64,000 nucleotides of DNA from an uncultured Oscillospiraceae bacterium (GCA_900763705.1 CAAFLG010000008.1:23196-87195), one strand, 5' to 3'. Positions 50,068 through 60,284 are shown, counted from the first letter of the stretch. The notes: generated from the sequence alone by a model not told the origin. Made by a program: numbers and translations.

Positions 50068-53000
50068 TCAGAACAGCGTCAGCTGGCTCGTTTCCGGAAG
50101 TCCCGCGAACGCGCCGAGGGCGCGCAGCTGGTCGATGTGTGTCTGCGAAAGCTTGTTGCAGCACATGGAAAACTCTTCAACAGATGTAAAGGTCTTTCCC
50201 TTTCGCTTCTCGACTGTATCAAGCGCGGCGGTCTCGCCGAGGCCGCGCACGGACGTGAACGGCGGAAGAAGTCCGTTTTCCGTGACGATGAACTTTGTCG
50301 CGTCGCTCCGGTAAATGTCGATGGGCTCAAAGTGGAAGCCGCGCAGGCAGAACTCGTAGCAGACTTCAAGCGTCGTCATCAGGTCCTGCTCGACGGCGGT
50401 GGCATCCTTGTTGTTTTCGATCTCGTGGATGCGGCGGCGCAGCGCGTCGGCATCCTTGCAGCACTCGGCGGCGTCGAACGCCTTGGCGCGGATGGAGAAG
50501 AAAGTCGCATAGAACGCGAGCGGCTCATGCACCTTGAACCACGCGATGCGGAACGCCATCATGACGTAGGCGACCGCGTGCGCCTTCGGGAATAGGTAGC
50601 CGATCTTCGCAAGCGACTCGATATACCACTCCGGCACATCGTGCTTTCGCATTTCCTCGACCCACATCGGCCAGTCCCCTGCCTTGCCGGCTTTGACCTT
50701 GCCCTTTCGGACGGCCTCCATGGTCTTGAAGCTCATCTTCGGGTCAAGCCCCATCGAGATGAGGTAGAGCATGATATCGTCACGGCAGCCGACCGTCTCC
50801 AGAACGCTTGCCGTGCCGCTGACGATCAGATCCTTCGCGTTGCCGAGCCACACGTCCGTTCCGTGGGAGAAACCGGAGAGGCGCAGAAGGGTATTAAAGT
50901 CCTTCGGCTGGGTATCCACGAGCATCTGGCGCGTGAAGCGCGTGTTGAACTCCGGAATGGCGACGGCACCCGTGGGGCCGAGCACCTCGTCGTTCTCGTA
51001 GCCGAGGACCTTGGACGAGATGAAGATCGACATCGTGTCGGCGTCGTCGAGCGGGATCTCACGGGCGTTGACGCCCGTGATGTTCTCGAGCATACGGATC
51101 ATCGTCGGGTCATCGTGGCCGAGCATATCAAGCTTAAGGAGGTTATCCTCCATGCAGTGATATTCAAAGTGCGTGGTGATGGTTTCGCTCTCGGGGTCAT
51201 CCGCCGGGTGCTGGACGGGGCAGAAATCCTCGATATCCATGTCGTCCGGCACGACGACAAGGCCGCCGGGGTGCTGACCCGTCGTGCGGCGCACGCCGAC
51301 GCAGCCCGCCGTCAGGCGGTCGATCTCGGCATTGCCCGCGGCGATACCGTTTTCCTCGACGTATTTCTTGACGAAACCGTAGGCCGTTTTTTCCGCGAGC
51401 GTGCCGATCGTGCCCGCGCGGAACACCTGAGTCTTTCCGAACATCTCGACCGCGTGCGCGTGCGCGCGCGCCTGATATTCGCCCGAGAAGTTCAGGTCGA
51501 TATCCGGCACCTTGCCGCCGCCGTAGCCGAGGAAGGTCTCGAACGGGATATCGAAGCCATCCTTGACATACTTCGTGCCGCAGACGGGACACATCTTGTC
51601 GGGCATGTCCGCGCCGCAGCCGTACTCACCCGCGTGGAACTCCACATTGCGGCACTTGGGGCAGCGATAGTGCGGCGGCAGGGCGTTGACCTCGGTGATG
51701 CCCGCCATGTATGCAACGAGCGACGAGCCGACCGACCCTCGCGAGCCGACGAGATAGCCGCACTCAAGCGAGCGCTGCACGAGCTTCTGCGCCGACATAT
51801 AAACGACGTCGTACTTGCCCAGAATGCTGCCAAGCTCGACGTTCAATCGGTCGACGATGAGCTGCGGCAGGTCTTCGCCGTAGAGTTCATGCGCTTTTCC
51901 CCACACCATGCGGTTGAGGTCTTCCTCCGAGTTTTCGAGGCGCGGCGGGAAGAGTTTGCCCTTGGGCAGAAGCTCGATGTCCTCCACCTGTTCGGCGATG
52001 GCGCGCGTGTTGGTCACGACGACCTCATAGGCTTTTTCTTTGCCGAGATAGTCAAATTCCTTGAGCATTTCGTCGGTCGTGCGGAAGTAGAGCGGCACAG
52101 GCTCGTTCGCGTCGGCAAATTTCTTCGACGCAAGCAGGATGTGGCGGTAGACCTCGTCCTCAGGGTCGAGGAAATGGACGTCGCCCGTCGCGCAGACGGG
52201 CTTTCCGAGCTCTTCGCCGAGCTTTACGACCGTGCGGTTGAAGTTCTTCAAATCCTCGTCATCGCGCACCGTGCCGTCGCGCACCAGAAAACGGTTGTTG
52301 CACAGGGGCTGGATCTCAAGAAAGTCGTAGAACGAGGCGATGCGCTTGAGCTCGTTCCAGTCCTTGTGGTCGATGATGGCGCGGAACAGCTCGCCCGCCT
52401 CGCAGGCGGAACCAACGATCAAGCCCTCGCGGTGCGCGATGAGCTCGCTTTTCGGGATGGTCGGCACACGCTTGAAATACTTGAGGTTCGATGCCGAAAT
52501 GAGCTGATAGAGGTTCTTGAGGCCGACCTTGTTTTTGGCGATGAGGATGATGTGCTTTGGGAAGCGGTTGCGCTTCGCGCCCAGCGGGCGGAGCTTTGTC
52601 ATCTCGTCGTTGATCTGCTGAAGGCGCGTAACGCCGCGCGCTTCGAGCATGGTGAAAAACTTCACGAGCATCTGCGCAACGGGCACCGCATCGTCTGAGG
52701 CGCGGTGGTGGTTGAACTGCGGAAGCTGCAAGTGGTCGGCCACGATATCAAGCTTGTGCTTGGAAAGCTCCGGCAGGAGGTTCTGCGCGAAGATCAGCGA
52801 GTCGAGATACGTCGGCTCGAAGGGGATACGGCACTTTTTGCAGCCCGCGCGGATAAAGCTGATGTCGAACTCCGCGTTGTGCGCGGCGAGCGGACGCTCG
52901 CCCGCAAATTTGAGGAATGCGTGCAGCGCATCTTCAAGCTTCGGCGCACCGCGGAGCATCTCGTCCGTGATGCCGGTGAGGCCGATGATCTCAGGCGATA

Positions 53001-54048
53001 AGCGGCGCTCGGGGTCCACGAAGGTCTGGAACGTATCGACGATCTCACCGTTTTTCAGGATGACCGCGCCGATCTCAGTGATGGCGTCGTGTGCGACCTT
53101 CAGGCCCGTCGTTTCAATATCGAAACAGCAGATCTCGCTCGAAAAGTCGCCGTCCTGCGGTCCGTGTACGGCGATGCGGTCGTCGATATTGTTGAGGAAA
53201 TAGCCCTCGCAGCCGTAAAGTATTTTAATTTTACCCTCGCCGGTATGCCAAGCGTCCGGGAAGCTCTGCGCCACGCCATGGTCGGTGATGGCGATGGCGG
53301 GCATCCCCCATTTGATCGCGCGCTTGACGGCGGCGGCCGTATCGGTCAGCGCATCCATGTTGGACATGCGCGTGTGCAGATGCAGCTCCACACGCTTTTC
53401 TTCCGCCGTGTCCTTGCGCTCCTCGTGCTCGATCTGCATGATGTCCTGCGGGTTGAGCTGCATATCCTTGCCGTCAAAGGAAAGCTCCATGCGCCCGCTG
53501 ACGCGCAGCCACATGCCGTTGGCGATCTTGCCGTTCAGCTCGACCGCCTCGCGCTCCGGAAGACTCCGTCGGATGATGAGCGAGCCCTCGTAGTCCGTCA
53601 TTTCAAGCAGCATCGTCCACACGCCCGCGCGGCGCGTTTCGTGGCAGTCGAACTTGAAGACCTTGCCCTCGACGACGACGTGACCGGCCTTGGGCGTCAG
53701 CTCGCTGATGGGGAGCACCCTCCCCTTTGCGATCTCGCGTCCCATGATGACGCTGCCGCTGCCGCTCACCTTGCGCCCCGTATTTTTCGTCATGTCGGGA
53801 AAGGCCTCCGCCGTCGATTTGACGCGGATGTCGACGCGCTTTAAGTCATAGCTTCGCGCGAGCATCTGCTCGACCGTCTCGCGCGTGGAGTCGGTCATCT
53901 CCGCGCGCACGGTCATATCAAGCGTCATCGTTCGCTTTTCCGGCTCGAGCACCATATTGGTGACCATCGCGGCGTTGAGCGGCACGCGCAGGTCAAAATC
54001 CGGCGAAAAGTCGGTGAATAATTCAAAAAACGGAATCTTTTGTGCCAT
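50068..54048 (-). CDS. polC: DNA polymerase III PolC-type
   Basis: The main replicative polymerase with proofreading. The 1326-residue protein has an OB-fold region, a PHP domain (VELHLHTRMSNMDALTD, near residue 225), an inserted 3'-5' exonuclease (CCFDIETTGLKVAHDAITEI, near 312), a Cys-rich zinc site (CPKCRN... CPVCGTKY, near 805), and the catalytic palm KVPDIDLNFSGEYQ. Most PolC proteins have about 1430 residues; here the N terminus is shorter. The ATG at 54048 follows AAGG at 8 nt; a GTG two codons earlier is possible. Last gene of the pyrH-polC run. Confidence 0.95.
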   Translation of the reverse strand: MAQKIPFFELFTDFSPDFDLRVPLNAAMVTNMVLEPEKRTMTLDMTVRAEMTDSTRETVEQMLARSYDLKRVDIRVKSTAEAFPDMTKNTGRKVSGSGSVIMGREIAKGRVLPISELTPKAGHVVVEGKVFKFDCHETRRAGVWTMLLEMTDYEGSLIIRRSLPEREAVELNGKIANGMWLRVSGRMELSFDGKDMQLNPQDIMQIEHEERKDTAEEKRVELHLHTRMSNMDALTDTAAAVKRAIKWGMPAIAITDHGVAQSFPDAWHTGEGKIKILYGCEGYFLNNIDDRIAVHGPQDGDFSSEICCFDIETTGLKVAHDAITEIGAVILKNGEIVDTFQTFVDPERRLSPEIIGLTGITDEMLRGAPKLEDALHAFLKFAGERPLAAHNAEFDISFIRAGCKKCRIPFEPTYLDSLIFAQNLLPELSKHKLDIVADHLQLPQFNHHRASDDAVPVAQMLVKFFTMLEARGVTRLQQINDEMTKLRPLGAKRNRFPKHIILIAKNKVGLKNLYQLISASNLKYFKRVPTIPKSELIAHREGLIVGSACEAGELFRAIIDHKDWNELKRIASFYDFLEIQPLCNNRFLVRDGTVRDDEDLKNFNRTVVKLGEELGKPVCATGDVHFLDPEDEVYRHILLASKKFADANEPVPLYFRTTDEMLKEFDYLGKEKAYEVVVTNTRAIAEQVEDIELLPKGKLFPPRLENSEEDLNRMVWGKAHELYGEDLPQLIVDRLNVELGSILGKYDVVYMSAQKLVQRSLECGYLVGSRGSVGSSLVAYMAGITEVNALPPHYRCPKCRNVEFHAGEYGCGADMPDKMCPVCGTKYVKDGFDIPFETFLGYGGGKVPDIDLNFSGEYQARAHAHAVEMFGKTQVFRAGTIGTLAEKTAYGFVKKYVEENGIAAGNAEIDRLTAGCVGVRRTTGQHPGGLVVVPDDMDIEDFCPVQHPADDPESETITTHFEYHCMEDNLLKLDMLGHDDPTMIRMLENITGVNAREIPLDDADTMSIFISSKVLGYENDEVLGPTGAVAIPEFNTRFTRQMLVDTQPKDFNTLLRLSGFSHGTDVWLGNAKDLIVSGTASVLETVGCRDDIMLYLISMGLDPKMSFKTMEAVRKGKVKAGKAGDWPMWVEEMRKHDVPEWYIESLAKIGYLFPKAHAVAYVMMAFRIAWFKVHEPLAFYATFFSIRAKAFDAAECCKDADALRRRIHEIENNKDATAVEQDLMTTLEVCYEFCLRGFHFEPIDIYRSDATKFIVTENGLLPPFTSVRGLGETAALDTVEKRKGKTFTSVEEFSMCCNKLSQTHIDQLRALGAFAGLPETSQLTLF

Positions 54049-54084
54049 AGCCACAACCTTATCTCGAAGTGTTCTCTTTCGCGC

Positions 54085-55122
54085 TCAGAGCTTGTTGATC
54101 TCTTCCATCAGCGCGTCCACAAGCTTTTCCTGCGGCACTTTGTAAAGGATTTTTCCTTTTCGGAAAATCATGCCCTCACCTTTACCGCCGGCCACGCCGA
54201 TATCGGCGGCCGAGGCCTCACCGGGCCCGTTGACGACGCAGCCCATCACGGCAACGGTGATGTTCTTCTTGCAGTCCGCCAGCCGGCGCTCCAGCTCCTC
54301 GGCAATGGGGATCATGTTGTACGCCGTGCGGCCGCAGGTCGGGCAGGAGACGAGGTTCACACCGCTGTGGCGGATGCCGCAGGCCTGCAAGATGCGCTTG
54401 GCGGCGTAGACCTCCTCCACGGGGTCCGCCGTGAGGGAGACGCGCATCGTGTCGCCAATGCCCTCGCACAGAAGGCCGCCGATGCCGATGGCGGACTTCA
54501 ACAGTCCCATCGAGGGCGTGCCCGCCTCGGTCACGCCGAGGTGGAGCGGATAGTCGACCTTTTCGTGCAGCAGGCGGTAAGCCGCCATGTTGAGCGGCAC
54601 ATCAGAGCTTTTGACCGAGATGCAAATATCGGTAAAGTCAAATTTTTCGAGCAGGCGCACATGTCTGAGCGCACTCTCCACGAGCGCCTCCGGCGTCACG
54701 CGGCCGTATTTTTCGAGCAGCTCCTTTTCAAGCGAGCCGCCGTTCACGCCGATGCGGATGGGGACCTTGTGCGCCCGGCAGGCGTCCACGACTGCCTTGA
54801 CGCGGTCCTCTCCCCCGATGTTGCCGGGGTTGATGCGGATTTTGTCCGCGCCGCGCGCCGCCGCTTCCACGGCAAGGCGATAGTCGAAGTGGATGTCCGC
54901 AACGAGCGGGATGGTGATGTTCTCCCTGATCTCGCTCAGCGCGTGCGCGGCCTCCATGGTGGGCACAGTGACGCGCACGATCTCGCAGCCTGCCGCTTCG
55001 AGCGCATGGATCTGCGCAATGGTGGCCTTTGCGTCCTCGGTGTGCGTGTTGCACATCGACTGGATGGTGACCGGTGCGCCGCCGCCGATGGCGACGCCGC
55101 CCGCGATAATTTGCTTGCTCAT
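54085..55122 (-). CDS. ispG: HMBPP synthase (4-hydroxy-3-methylbut-2-enyl diphosphate synthase)
   Basis: IspG converts methylerythritol cyclodiphosphate to HMBPP with a 4Fe-4S cluster, the step before IspH. The 345-residue protein has GAPVTIQSMCNTHTEDAKAT at the start, IRINPGNIG in the TIM barrel, and the cluster cysteines in SCPTCGRTAYN and VMGCVVNGPGEA. It lies 12 bp after rseP and 36 bp before polC. Confidence 0.95.
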   Translation of the reverse strand: MSKQIIAGGVAIGGGAPVTIQSMCNTHTEDAKATIAQIHALEAAGCEIVRVTVPTMEAAHALSEIRENITIPLVADIHFDYRLAVEAAARGADKIRINPGNIGGEDRVKAVVDACRAHKVPIRIGVNGGSLEKELLEKYGRVTPEALVESALRHVRLLEKFDFTDICISVKSSDVPLNMAAYRLLHEKVDYPLHLGVTEAGTPSMGLLKSAIGIGGLLCEGIGDTMRVSLTADPVEEVYAAKRILQACGIRHSGVNLVSCPTCGRTAYNMIPIAEELERRLADCKKNITVAVMGCVVNGPGEASAADIGVAGGKGEGMIFRKGKILYKVPQEKLVDALMEEINKL

Positions 55123-55134
55123 AATTTATCCTCC

Positions 55135-56199
55135 TTACAGGAGCTTGATGATATCATGGAACGTGACGAACAGCATCAGTGCCATTAAGAGCGCAAAGCC
55201 GATGGCATTGATGACGTTCAGGTACTTGGACGGAATTTCCTTTTTGAAAAGCGCCACGGCGATGCCGTTGACGAGCAGGAACAGCACGTGTCCGCCGTCG
55301 AGTGCGGGCAGCGGCAGCAGGTTCATCACGGCGAGGTTCACCGCGAGCATCGCGGCGAAGTAGAGAATGCTCTCGAGTGCCGCGCCGAAGCCCGCCTCAG
55401 CCTCGGTCTCCTTGCCGACCTCCGTGATGGTCGAGACGATGCCGACCGGGCCGCTCAGATCGTTCACCCCTGCCGCGCCCGAGATCAGCATTTGCAGGCT
55501 CAGTCTCACGATGCGGACATAGTCGATCGTCTGGTACCAGCTGTACTGAAGCTTATTGAAGAACGTCGCCTCGACGATACCGCCGTAGGTGAAGCCGTAG
55601 GCCTCGTACTCCTTGCCGTTTTCGTCGGTGTAGACTTGCTTTGTGAGCGTGCGCTCGAGTTTCTTCCCGTCGCGCAGCACCGTCATTTCGAGCGTGCCGC
55701 TGTCGCCGCGCAGGCTCATGATGAGCGACACGTCGCTCTTCAAATAGACGCGCTCGCCGTTGATGGCGTAGATCATGTCGCCGGGCATCAGTCCCTCCTC
55801 CCCCTGCTGCGGAAAGCCGGGGTTCAACTCGACGATCTCCGAGGTGTAGAAGGCGTGCGCACCGGCATAAAGGCAGACGATGATGAGAAGGCCCGTCAGA
55901 AAATTCATGAACGCGCCCGCGACGAAGATGATGAGCTTCTTCCACCAGGCCTGCCGGTTCAGCGCGCGCTCATCGTCAGAGTCCTCGTCCTCACCCTCCA
56001 TGGCGCAAAAGCCGCCGATGGGCAGAAGGCGCAGGGAATACTCGGTGTCCCCCTTCGTCTTATGGACGAGCTGGGGGCCCATGCCGATGGAAAATTCGTT
56101 GACGCGCACGCCGCAGGCCTTGGCCGCCAGAAAGTGGCCCAGCTCATGCACAGCGATGAGCACGCCGAAAATGAGGATCGCAATGAGAATATAAACCAT
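55135..56199 (-). CDS. rseP: RIP metalloprotease RseP/RasP
   Basis: An intramembrane site-2 protease with His18-Glu19-Leu-Gly-His22 (HELGH), a PDZ domain (about residues 95-180; GLMPGDMIYAINGERVYLKS), and NLLPLPALDGGHVLFLL in the C-terminal helix with the third zinc ligand. It releases anti-sigma factors or signal peptide remnants in other Firmicutes. 354 residues is normal. 19 bp downstream of dxr, the conserved order. Confidence 0.95.
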   Translation of the reverse strand: MVYILIAILIFGVLIAVHELGHFLAAKACGVRVNEFSIGMGPQLVHKTKGDTEYSLRLLPIGGFCAMEGEDEDSDDERALNRQAWWKKLIIFVAGAFMNFLTGLLIIVCLYAGAHAFYTSEIVELNPGFPQQGEEGLMPGDMIYAINGERVYLKSDVSLIMSLRGDSGTLEMTVLRDGKKLERTLTKQVYTDENGKEYEAYGFTYGGIVEATFFNKLQYSWYQTIDYVRIVRLSLQMLISGAAGVNDLSGPVGIVSTITEVGKETEAEAGFGAALESILYFAAMLAVNLAVMNLLPLPALDGGHVLFLLVNGIAVALFKKEIPSKYLNVINAIGFALLMALMLFVTFHDIIKLL

Positions 56200-56218
56200 G
56201 GGGTTCTCCTAAAATCGG

Positions 56219-57367
56219 TCAGTTGAGCGTTTCGCGCACGACCTCGCGCGCGAGCCGGTCTGCTTCCAGAATATCCGAAAGCTGCGGCTGATATACCGTC
56301 TGCGCGCGCTCGAGCGCCGCTTCAATGAGATCGGGGATCTTGCAAATGCCGATCTCATCGCGCAGGAAGGCCGCGACGGCCTCTTCGTTCGCGCCGTTCA
56401 TCGCCGCGCAGTAGATGTTGCCGGCGGCAGCGCATTGGCGCGCGATCTTCAGGCAGCGAAAAACCTCCTCGTCGGGCTCGGCGAACGTCAGCGGCGGGCA
56501 CTTGAGAAGGTCAAGCGGCTCCGCGGGCGAAACGGCCCTGTTGGGGTACGTCATCGCGTAGCGGATGGGCAGCTTCATGTCCGGTGTGCCGAGCTGGGCG
56601 AGCATCGCCCCATCGTGAAACTCGACGAGCGAGTGCACGATGCTCTGGCGATGGATGACCGCGTCGACCTGACGCAGCGGCAGACGGTAAAGGCGCATGG
56701 CCTCGATGATCTCAAGGCCCTTGTTCATGAGCGTCGCGGAGTCGATGGTGATCTTCGCGCCCATCGTCCAGTTCGGATGCTTGAGCGCGTCGGCCTTCGT
56801 CTTCGTTGCAAGCTCCTGTGCGCTCAGACCGTAGAAGGGGCCTCCCGAGCAGGTCAGGATCAAGCGCTTGATCTCGCCGCGGTCGCGGCAGCCCTGCAGG
56901 CACTGAAAAATTGCGCTGTGCTCACTGTCGACGGGCACGATCTCCGCGCCGTATTTTTCCGCCGCGTCCACCACAAGCTCGCCCGCGCAGACGAGCGTTT
57001 CCTTGTTGGCAAGCGCGATGCGCTTTTTCTTCTCGATGGCGGCAAGCGTCGGCTTTAAGCCGATCATGCCCATCACGGCGGTCACGACCGTGTCGGCGTC
57101 CTCCGCCGTGGCAGCGGCCAGAAGTCCCTCCATGCCGGAGAGGACCTGGATCTTCGTATCCGAAAGGCGCGCGCGAAGCTCGCGCGCCGCGTCCTCGTCA
57201 TAAAGCACGGCAAGGCGCGGGGAGAATTCCCGCGCCTGCTGTTCGATGAGATCAACGCTCCTGTTCGCCGTCAGCGCGGCGACGGAAAGCCCCAGCTCGC
57301 GCGCCACCTCAAGCGTCTGGCGGCCGATGGAGCCGGTAGAACCGAGTAAAGCGATACTCCTTGTCAT
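56219..57367 (-). CDS. dxr: 1-deoxy-D-xylulose 5-phosphate reductoisomerase
   Basis: Dxr makes methylerythritol 4-phosphate, the first committed MEP step and the substrate of IspD. The 382-residue protein has the NADPH site IALLGSTGSIGRQTLEVARE at residues 5-24, the metal-binding VPVDSEHSAIFQCLQG, and NWTMGAKITIDSATLMNKGLE. The ATG at 57367 overlaps the cdsA stop (ATGA). Confidence 0.96.
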   Translation of the reverse strand: MTRSIALLGSTGSIGRQTLEVARELGLSVAALTANRSVDLIEQQAREFSPRLAVLYDEDAARELRARLSDTKIQVLSGMEGLLAAATAEDADTVVTAVMGMIGLKPTLAAIEKKKRIALANKETLVCAGELVVDAAEKYGAEIVPVDSEHSAIFQCLQGCRDRGEIKRLILTCSGGPFYGLSAQELATKTKADALKHPNWTMGAKITIDSATLMNKGLEIIEAMRLYRLPLRQVDAVIHRQSIVHSLVEFHDGAMLAQLGTPDMKLPIRYAMTYPNRAVSPAEPLDLLKCPPLTFAEPDEEVFRCLKIARQCAAAGNIYCAAMNGANEEAVAAFLRDEIGICKIPDLIEAALERAQTVYQPQLSDILEADRLAREVVRETLN

Positions 57368-58197
57368 AGTAAGCCCCCACTGACCGCAAACCACACGATG
57401 GGCGCGATGAACATACTCGAATCAAAACGGTCGAGCATACCGCCGTGCGTCAGGAAGAGATGGCTGTAGTCCTTGATACCCGCCTCGCGCTTGATGAGCG
57501 ACATCGAAAGGTCGCCGAGCTGACCGAAGACATTGGCCACCACGCCCACGAGGATCAGCATGAGGTAGTTCGGCGCATAGCCGAGCCATGCCTTGCCGAC
57601 AACGCCGAGCAGCACCAGCGCAAGCGCGCTGCCGATGGGCCCGCCGATCGCGCCTGCCCAGGTCTTGTGCGGGCTGACGTGCGGCGCCATCTTGCGCTTG
57701 CCGAACCACATACCGAAATACATCGACAGCGCATCGCCCACAAAGGCGACGCAGAACGGCGCAAGCACATAGAGCTTGCCGAAGTCCGCGCAGCCCCGCA
57801 GCAGCGCAATGGCGCTGTAGAGCGTGGGAAATACGATGCCACCAACGACCGCAACGCAGAGCGTAGAAAACGTAAGCGGTTCTTCCCCGCCGAAGCGATG
57901 CACGGCGATCAAAAACAGCAGCATGACGAACGCCCAGCGCAGCACTGTCACGGTTTCGAGCGTACCGAAAAACGTCCATTCACGGTAATAGAGCAGCACC
58001 TCGTGCGCTGCGGCGCTCGCGATCGTGAGCACATATACGCTCATCGGCACATCTTTGCCTGCCACATGCAGCAGCTCATAGGCAGCAATGCCCGCGATGC
58101 CGCAGACGACGAGCATCGTCGCCCATGCGGGGCAGGCAAGCAGCACGGCGAGCAGCGCCGGCAATCCAACGATCACCACCAACCATCTTTGTTTCAT
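57364..58197 (-). CDS. cdsA: Phosphatidate cytidylyltransferase
   Basis: CdsA makes CDP-diacylglycerol from phosphatidic acid and CTP. The 277-residue membrane protein has about seven hydrophobic helices and the family signature SLIKREAGIKDYSHLFLTHGG-like stretch ending DRFDS near residue 245. The ATG at 58197 follows AGGAGAAA; the frame open to 58335 is not supported. It overlaps uppS by 4 bp. Confidence 0.95.
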   Translation of the reverse strand: MKQRWLVVIVGLPALLAVLLACPAWATMLVVCGIAGIAAYELLHVAGKDVPMSVYVLTIASAAAHEVLLYYREWTFFGTLETVTVLRWAFVMLLFLIAVHRFGGEEPLTFSTLCVAVVGGIVFPTLYSAIALLRGCADFGKLYVLAPFCVAFVGDALSMYFGMWFGKRKMAPHVSPHKTWAGAIGGPIGSALALVLLGVVGKAWLGYAPNYLMLILVGVVANVFGQLGDLSMSLIKREAGIKDYSHLFLTHGGMLDRFDSSMFIAPIVWFAVSGGLL

Positions 58198-58955
58198 TTC
58201 TGTTTCTCCTGTTTCAGTCCGCCGAAGCGCCGCTCGCGCTGCTGATACGCGATGAGCGCCTTGTCGAACTCTTTCTCGGTAAAATCGGGCCAGAGCGTGT
58301 CGCAGAAGTAGAATTCGCTGTACGCGCACTGCCACAAAAGGTAATTGCTGATGCGCTTCTCCCCGCCGGGACGGATGAGAAGGTCAGGATCGGGCAGGCC
58401 GTCTGAATAGAGGTAGTGCGAAAGTCCCTCCTCCGTCAGGCTGTCAACGTCCCGCTTCCCTGCCGCGCAGTCGCGCGCGAAGGCGCGGGCGGCGTGCAGA
58501 ATTTCGTCGCGTCCGCCGTAGTTGAGGCAGACGTTGGCCTGAAAGCCCTCGATACGGGAGGAGATCTCGTTCGTCTCGTCGATGAGCGCTCTCAGCTCCG
58601 GCGTCAGCACGCTGAGGTCGCCCAAAAAGCGCAGGCGGTTGCCGTCCTTCTCCATCGTATCGATGCACTCGTGCAGGTACTGCTCGAGAAGCTTCATAAT
58701 GCCGTCGACCTCATCCTTCGGCCGCTTCCAGTTCTCGGTCGAAAAGGCGTAGACCGTCAGGTAGTCGATGCCGAGATTCTTGCAGTAGGTGCCAAGACGG
58801 CGGAAGGTCTCCGCGCCAGCCTTGTGGCCCGCCGAGCGAGGCAGGGCGCGTTTCTGCGCCCAGCGGCCGTTGCCGTCCATAATGACGGCAACATGACAAG
58901 GCAGGTTGTTCAAGTCAACCTGCCTCGCCTTGCTTTCTTTGGAAAAGAGGCCCAT
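58194..58955 (-). CDS. uppS: Isoprenyl transferase (undecaprenyl diphosphate synthase)
   Basis: UppS extends farnesyl diphosphate to the C55 carrier used in cell wall synthesis. The 253-residue protein has HVAVIMDGNGRWAQKRALPR at about residues 21-40 with the catalytic Asp, and LLIRPGGEKRISNYLLWQCA near 200. The start at 58955 shares an A with the frr stop (TAATG). It consumes the products of IspA at 17.8 kb. Confidence 0.95.
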   Translation of the reverse strand: MGLFSKESKARQVDLNNLPCHVAVIMDGNGRWAQKRALPRSAGHKAGAETFRRLGTYCKNLGIDYLTVYAFSTENWKRPKDEVDGIMKLLEQYLHECIDTMEKDGNRLRFLGDLSVLTPELRALIDETNEISSRIEGFQANVCLNYGGRDEILHAARAFARDCAAGKRDVDSLTEEGLSHYLYSDGLPDPDLLIRPGGEKRISNYLLWQCAYSEFYFCDTLWPDFTEKEFDKALIAYQQRERRFGGLKQEKQK

Positions 58956-59512
58956 TAGACCGCCATGAGCTCCTTCTCTTTCTTTTCGAGAAGGGCGTCG
59001 ACCTCTTTGCACATATCGTCGGTCAGCTTCTGCAGGTCCTTTTCGGCGACCTTCAGATCATCCTCGGTGATCTCGCTGGCCTTCTGCTTTTTCTTGAATG
59101 TCTCCATCGCGTCGCGGCGGATGTTGCGGATGGCGACCTTGCCGGTCTCGGAGTACTTGTGGATCTGCTTGACGAGCTCTTTACGGCGCTCCTCCGTGAG
59201 CTGCGGGAAGTTCAGGCGGATGGACTTGCCGTCGTTCTGCGGGTTGATGCCGAGGTCAGACTCCTGAATGGCACGCTCGATGGGCTTGAGCGCCGTGCCG
59301 TCCCAAGGGGTGATGACGAGCTGGCGCGGGTCGGGAGAGGCGATGGCAGCGATCTGCTGGATGGGCGTGGGAGAGCCGTAGTAGTCGACGCTGATGCGGT
59401 CGAGCACGGCGGCGTTGGCGCGGCCTGCGCGCACGGAAGCGAAGTCCGCGCTCACAGCGTCAATGCTCTTTCTCATTTTGTCGGAATAGACTTTGTAATC
59501 TTCTTTATTCAT
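58955..59512 (-). CDS. frr: Ribosome recycling factor
   Basis: A 185-residue protein that splits post-termination ribosomes with EF-G. The helical bundle starts YSDKMRKSIDAVSADFASVRAGRAN and ends in the long helix KAEKDLQKLTDDMCKEVDALLEKKEKEL-like region. TPWDGTALKPIERAIQESDLG is the family core. 52 bp after pyrH. Confidence 0.96.
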   Translation of the reverse strand: MNKEDYKVYSDKMRKSIDAVSADFASVRAGRANAAVLDRISVDYYGSPTPIQQIAAIASPDPRQLVITPWDGTALKPIERAIQESDLGINPQNDGKSIRLNFPQLTEERRKELVKQIHKYSETGKVAIRNIRRDAMETFKKKQKASEITEDDLKVAEKDLQKLTDDMCKEVDALLEKKEKELMAV

Positions 59513-59564
59513 GGGGAAACCTCCTCAAAAATTTTGATGTACTGCCGCGGATACGGTTTTGCGC

Positions 59565-60284
59565 TCAGTTTTCGCCGACGATGGTGCCGATCTTTTCGCC
59601 CTGCACCGCACGGATGATGTTCTCGGGGTCCTTGAGCGCGAAGACGAGCACGGGAATATGGTTGTCCATCGAAAGGGACGTGGCCGTGGAGTCCATGACC
59701 GCAAGATGCTGAGCAAGGACCTCCTCATACGTGATGGCGTCATACTTAACGGCGTTCGCGTCCTTGGCGGGGTCGGCGCTGTAAACGCCGTCGATGTTCT
59801 TGGCGAGCAGGATGACGTCGGCATTGATCTCTGCCGCGCGGAGCACCGCCGCCGTGTCGGTCGAGAAGAAAGGCGAGCCGATGCCGCAGCCAAAGAGCAC
59901 CACGCGGCCCTTTTCCAAATGCCGGATGGCGCGGGCGCGGATGTAGGGCTCGGCGACCTCTTTAATTTCCAGCGCCGTCTGCACGCGCACGTCGACGCCC
60001 TTCTGCTCGAGCACATCGGCGACCGCCATGCAGTTCATCGCCGTAGCGAGCATGCCCATGTGGTCGGCGCGGGTGCGCTCGATGTAGCCCTCGCCGTTTT
60101 TCACGCCGCGCCAGAAATTGCCGCCGCCGATGACGACACCCATCTCGACGCCCATCTCATTGCAGCGCTTGATGACGTCGCACACCTTCGACACCACGTC
60201 GAAATCGAATCCAAAGTGCTTGTCGCCCGCCAGCGCCTCACCGCTGATCTTGAGCAGCACGCGTTTGTACTTCAGTTGAGCCAT
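59565..60284 (-). CDS. pyrH: UMP kinase
   Basis: PyrH phosphorylates UMP, a hexameric enzyme of the amino acid kinase fold. The 239-residue protein has [19 protein letters not shown] near the start, [17 protein letters not shown] GGGNFWRG, and [18 protein letters not shown]. Two ATGs lie 6 bp apart; 60284 (MAQLKY) is 10 nt from GGGGAG while 60290 is 4 nt away, so 60284 is chosen. First gene of pyrH-frr-uppS-cdsA-dxr-rseP-ispG-polC. Confidence 0.95.
   Translation of the reverse strand: MAQLKYKRVLLKISGEALAGDKHFGFDFDVVSKVCDVIKRCNEMGVEMGVVIGGGNFWRGVKNGEGYIERTRADHMGMLATAMNCMAVADVLEQKGVDVRVQTALEIKEVAEPYIRARAIRHLEKGRVVLFGCGIGSPFFSTDTAAVLRAAEINADVILLAKNIDGVYSADPAKDANAVKYDAITYEEVLAQHLAVMDSTATSLSMDNHIPVLVFALKDPENIIRAVQGEKIGTIVGEN

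Noticed and set aside
28142..54048. dnaE and polC as a recent duplication of one polymerase gene.
   Set aside because: They are different families: PolC has an inserted exonuclease and a different domain order. Having both is normal for Firmicutes.
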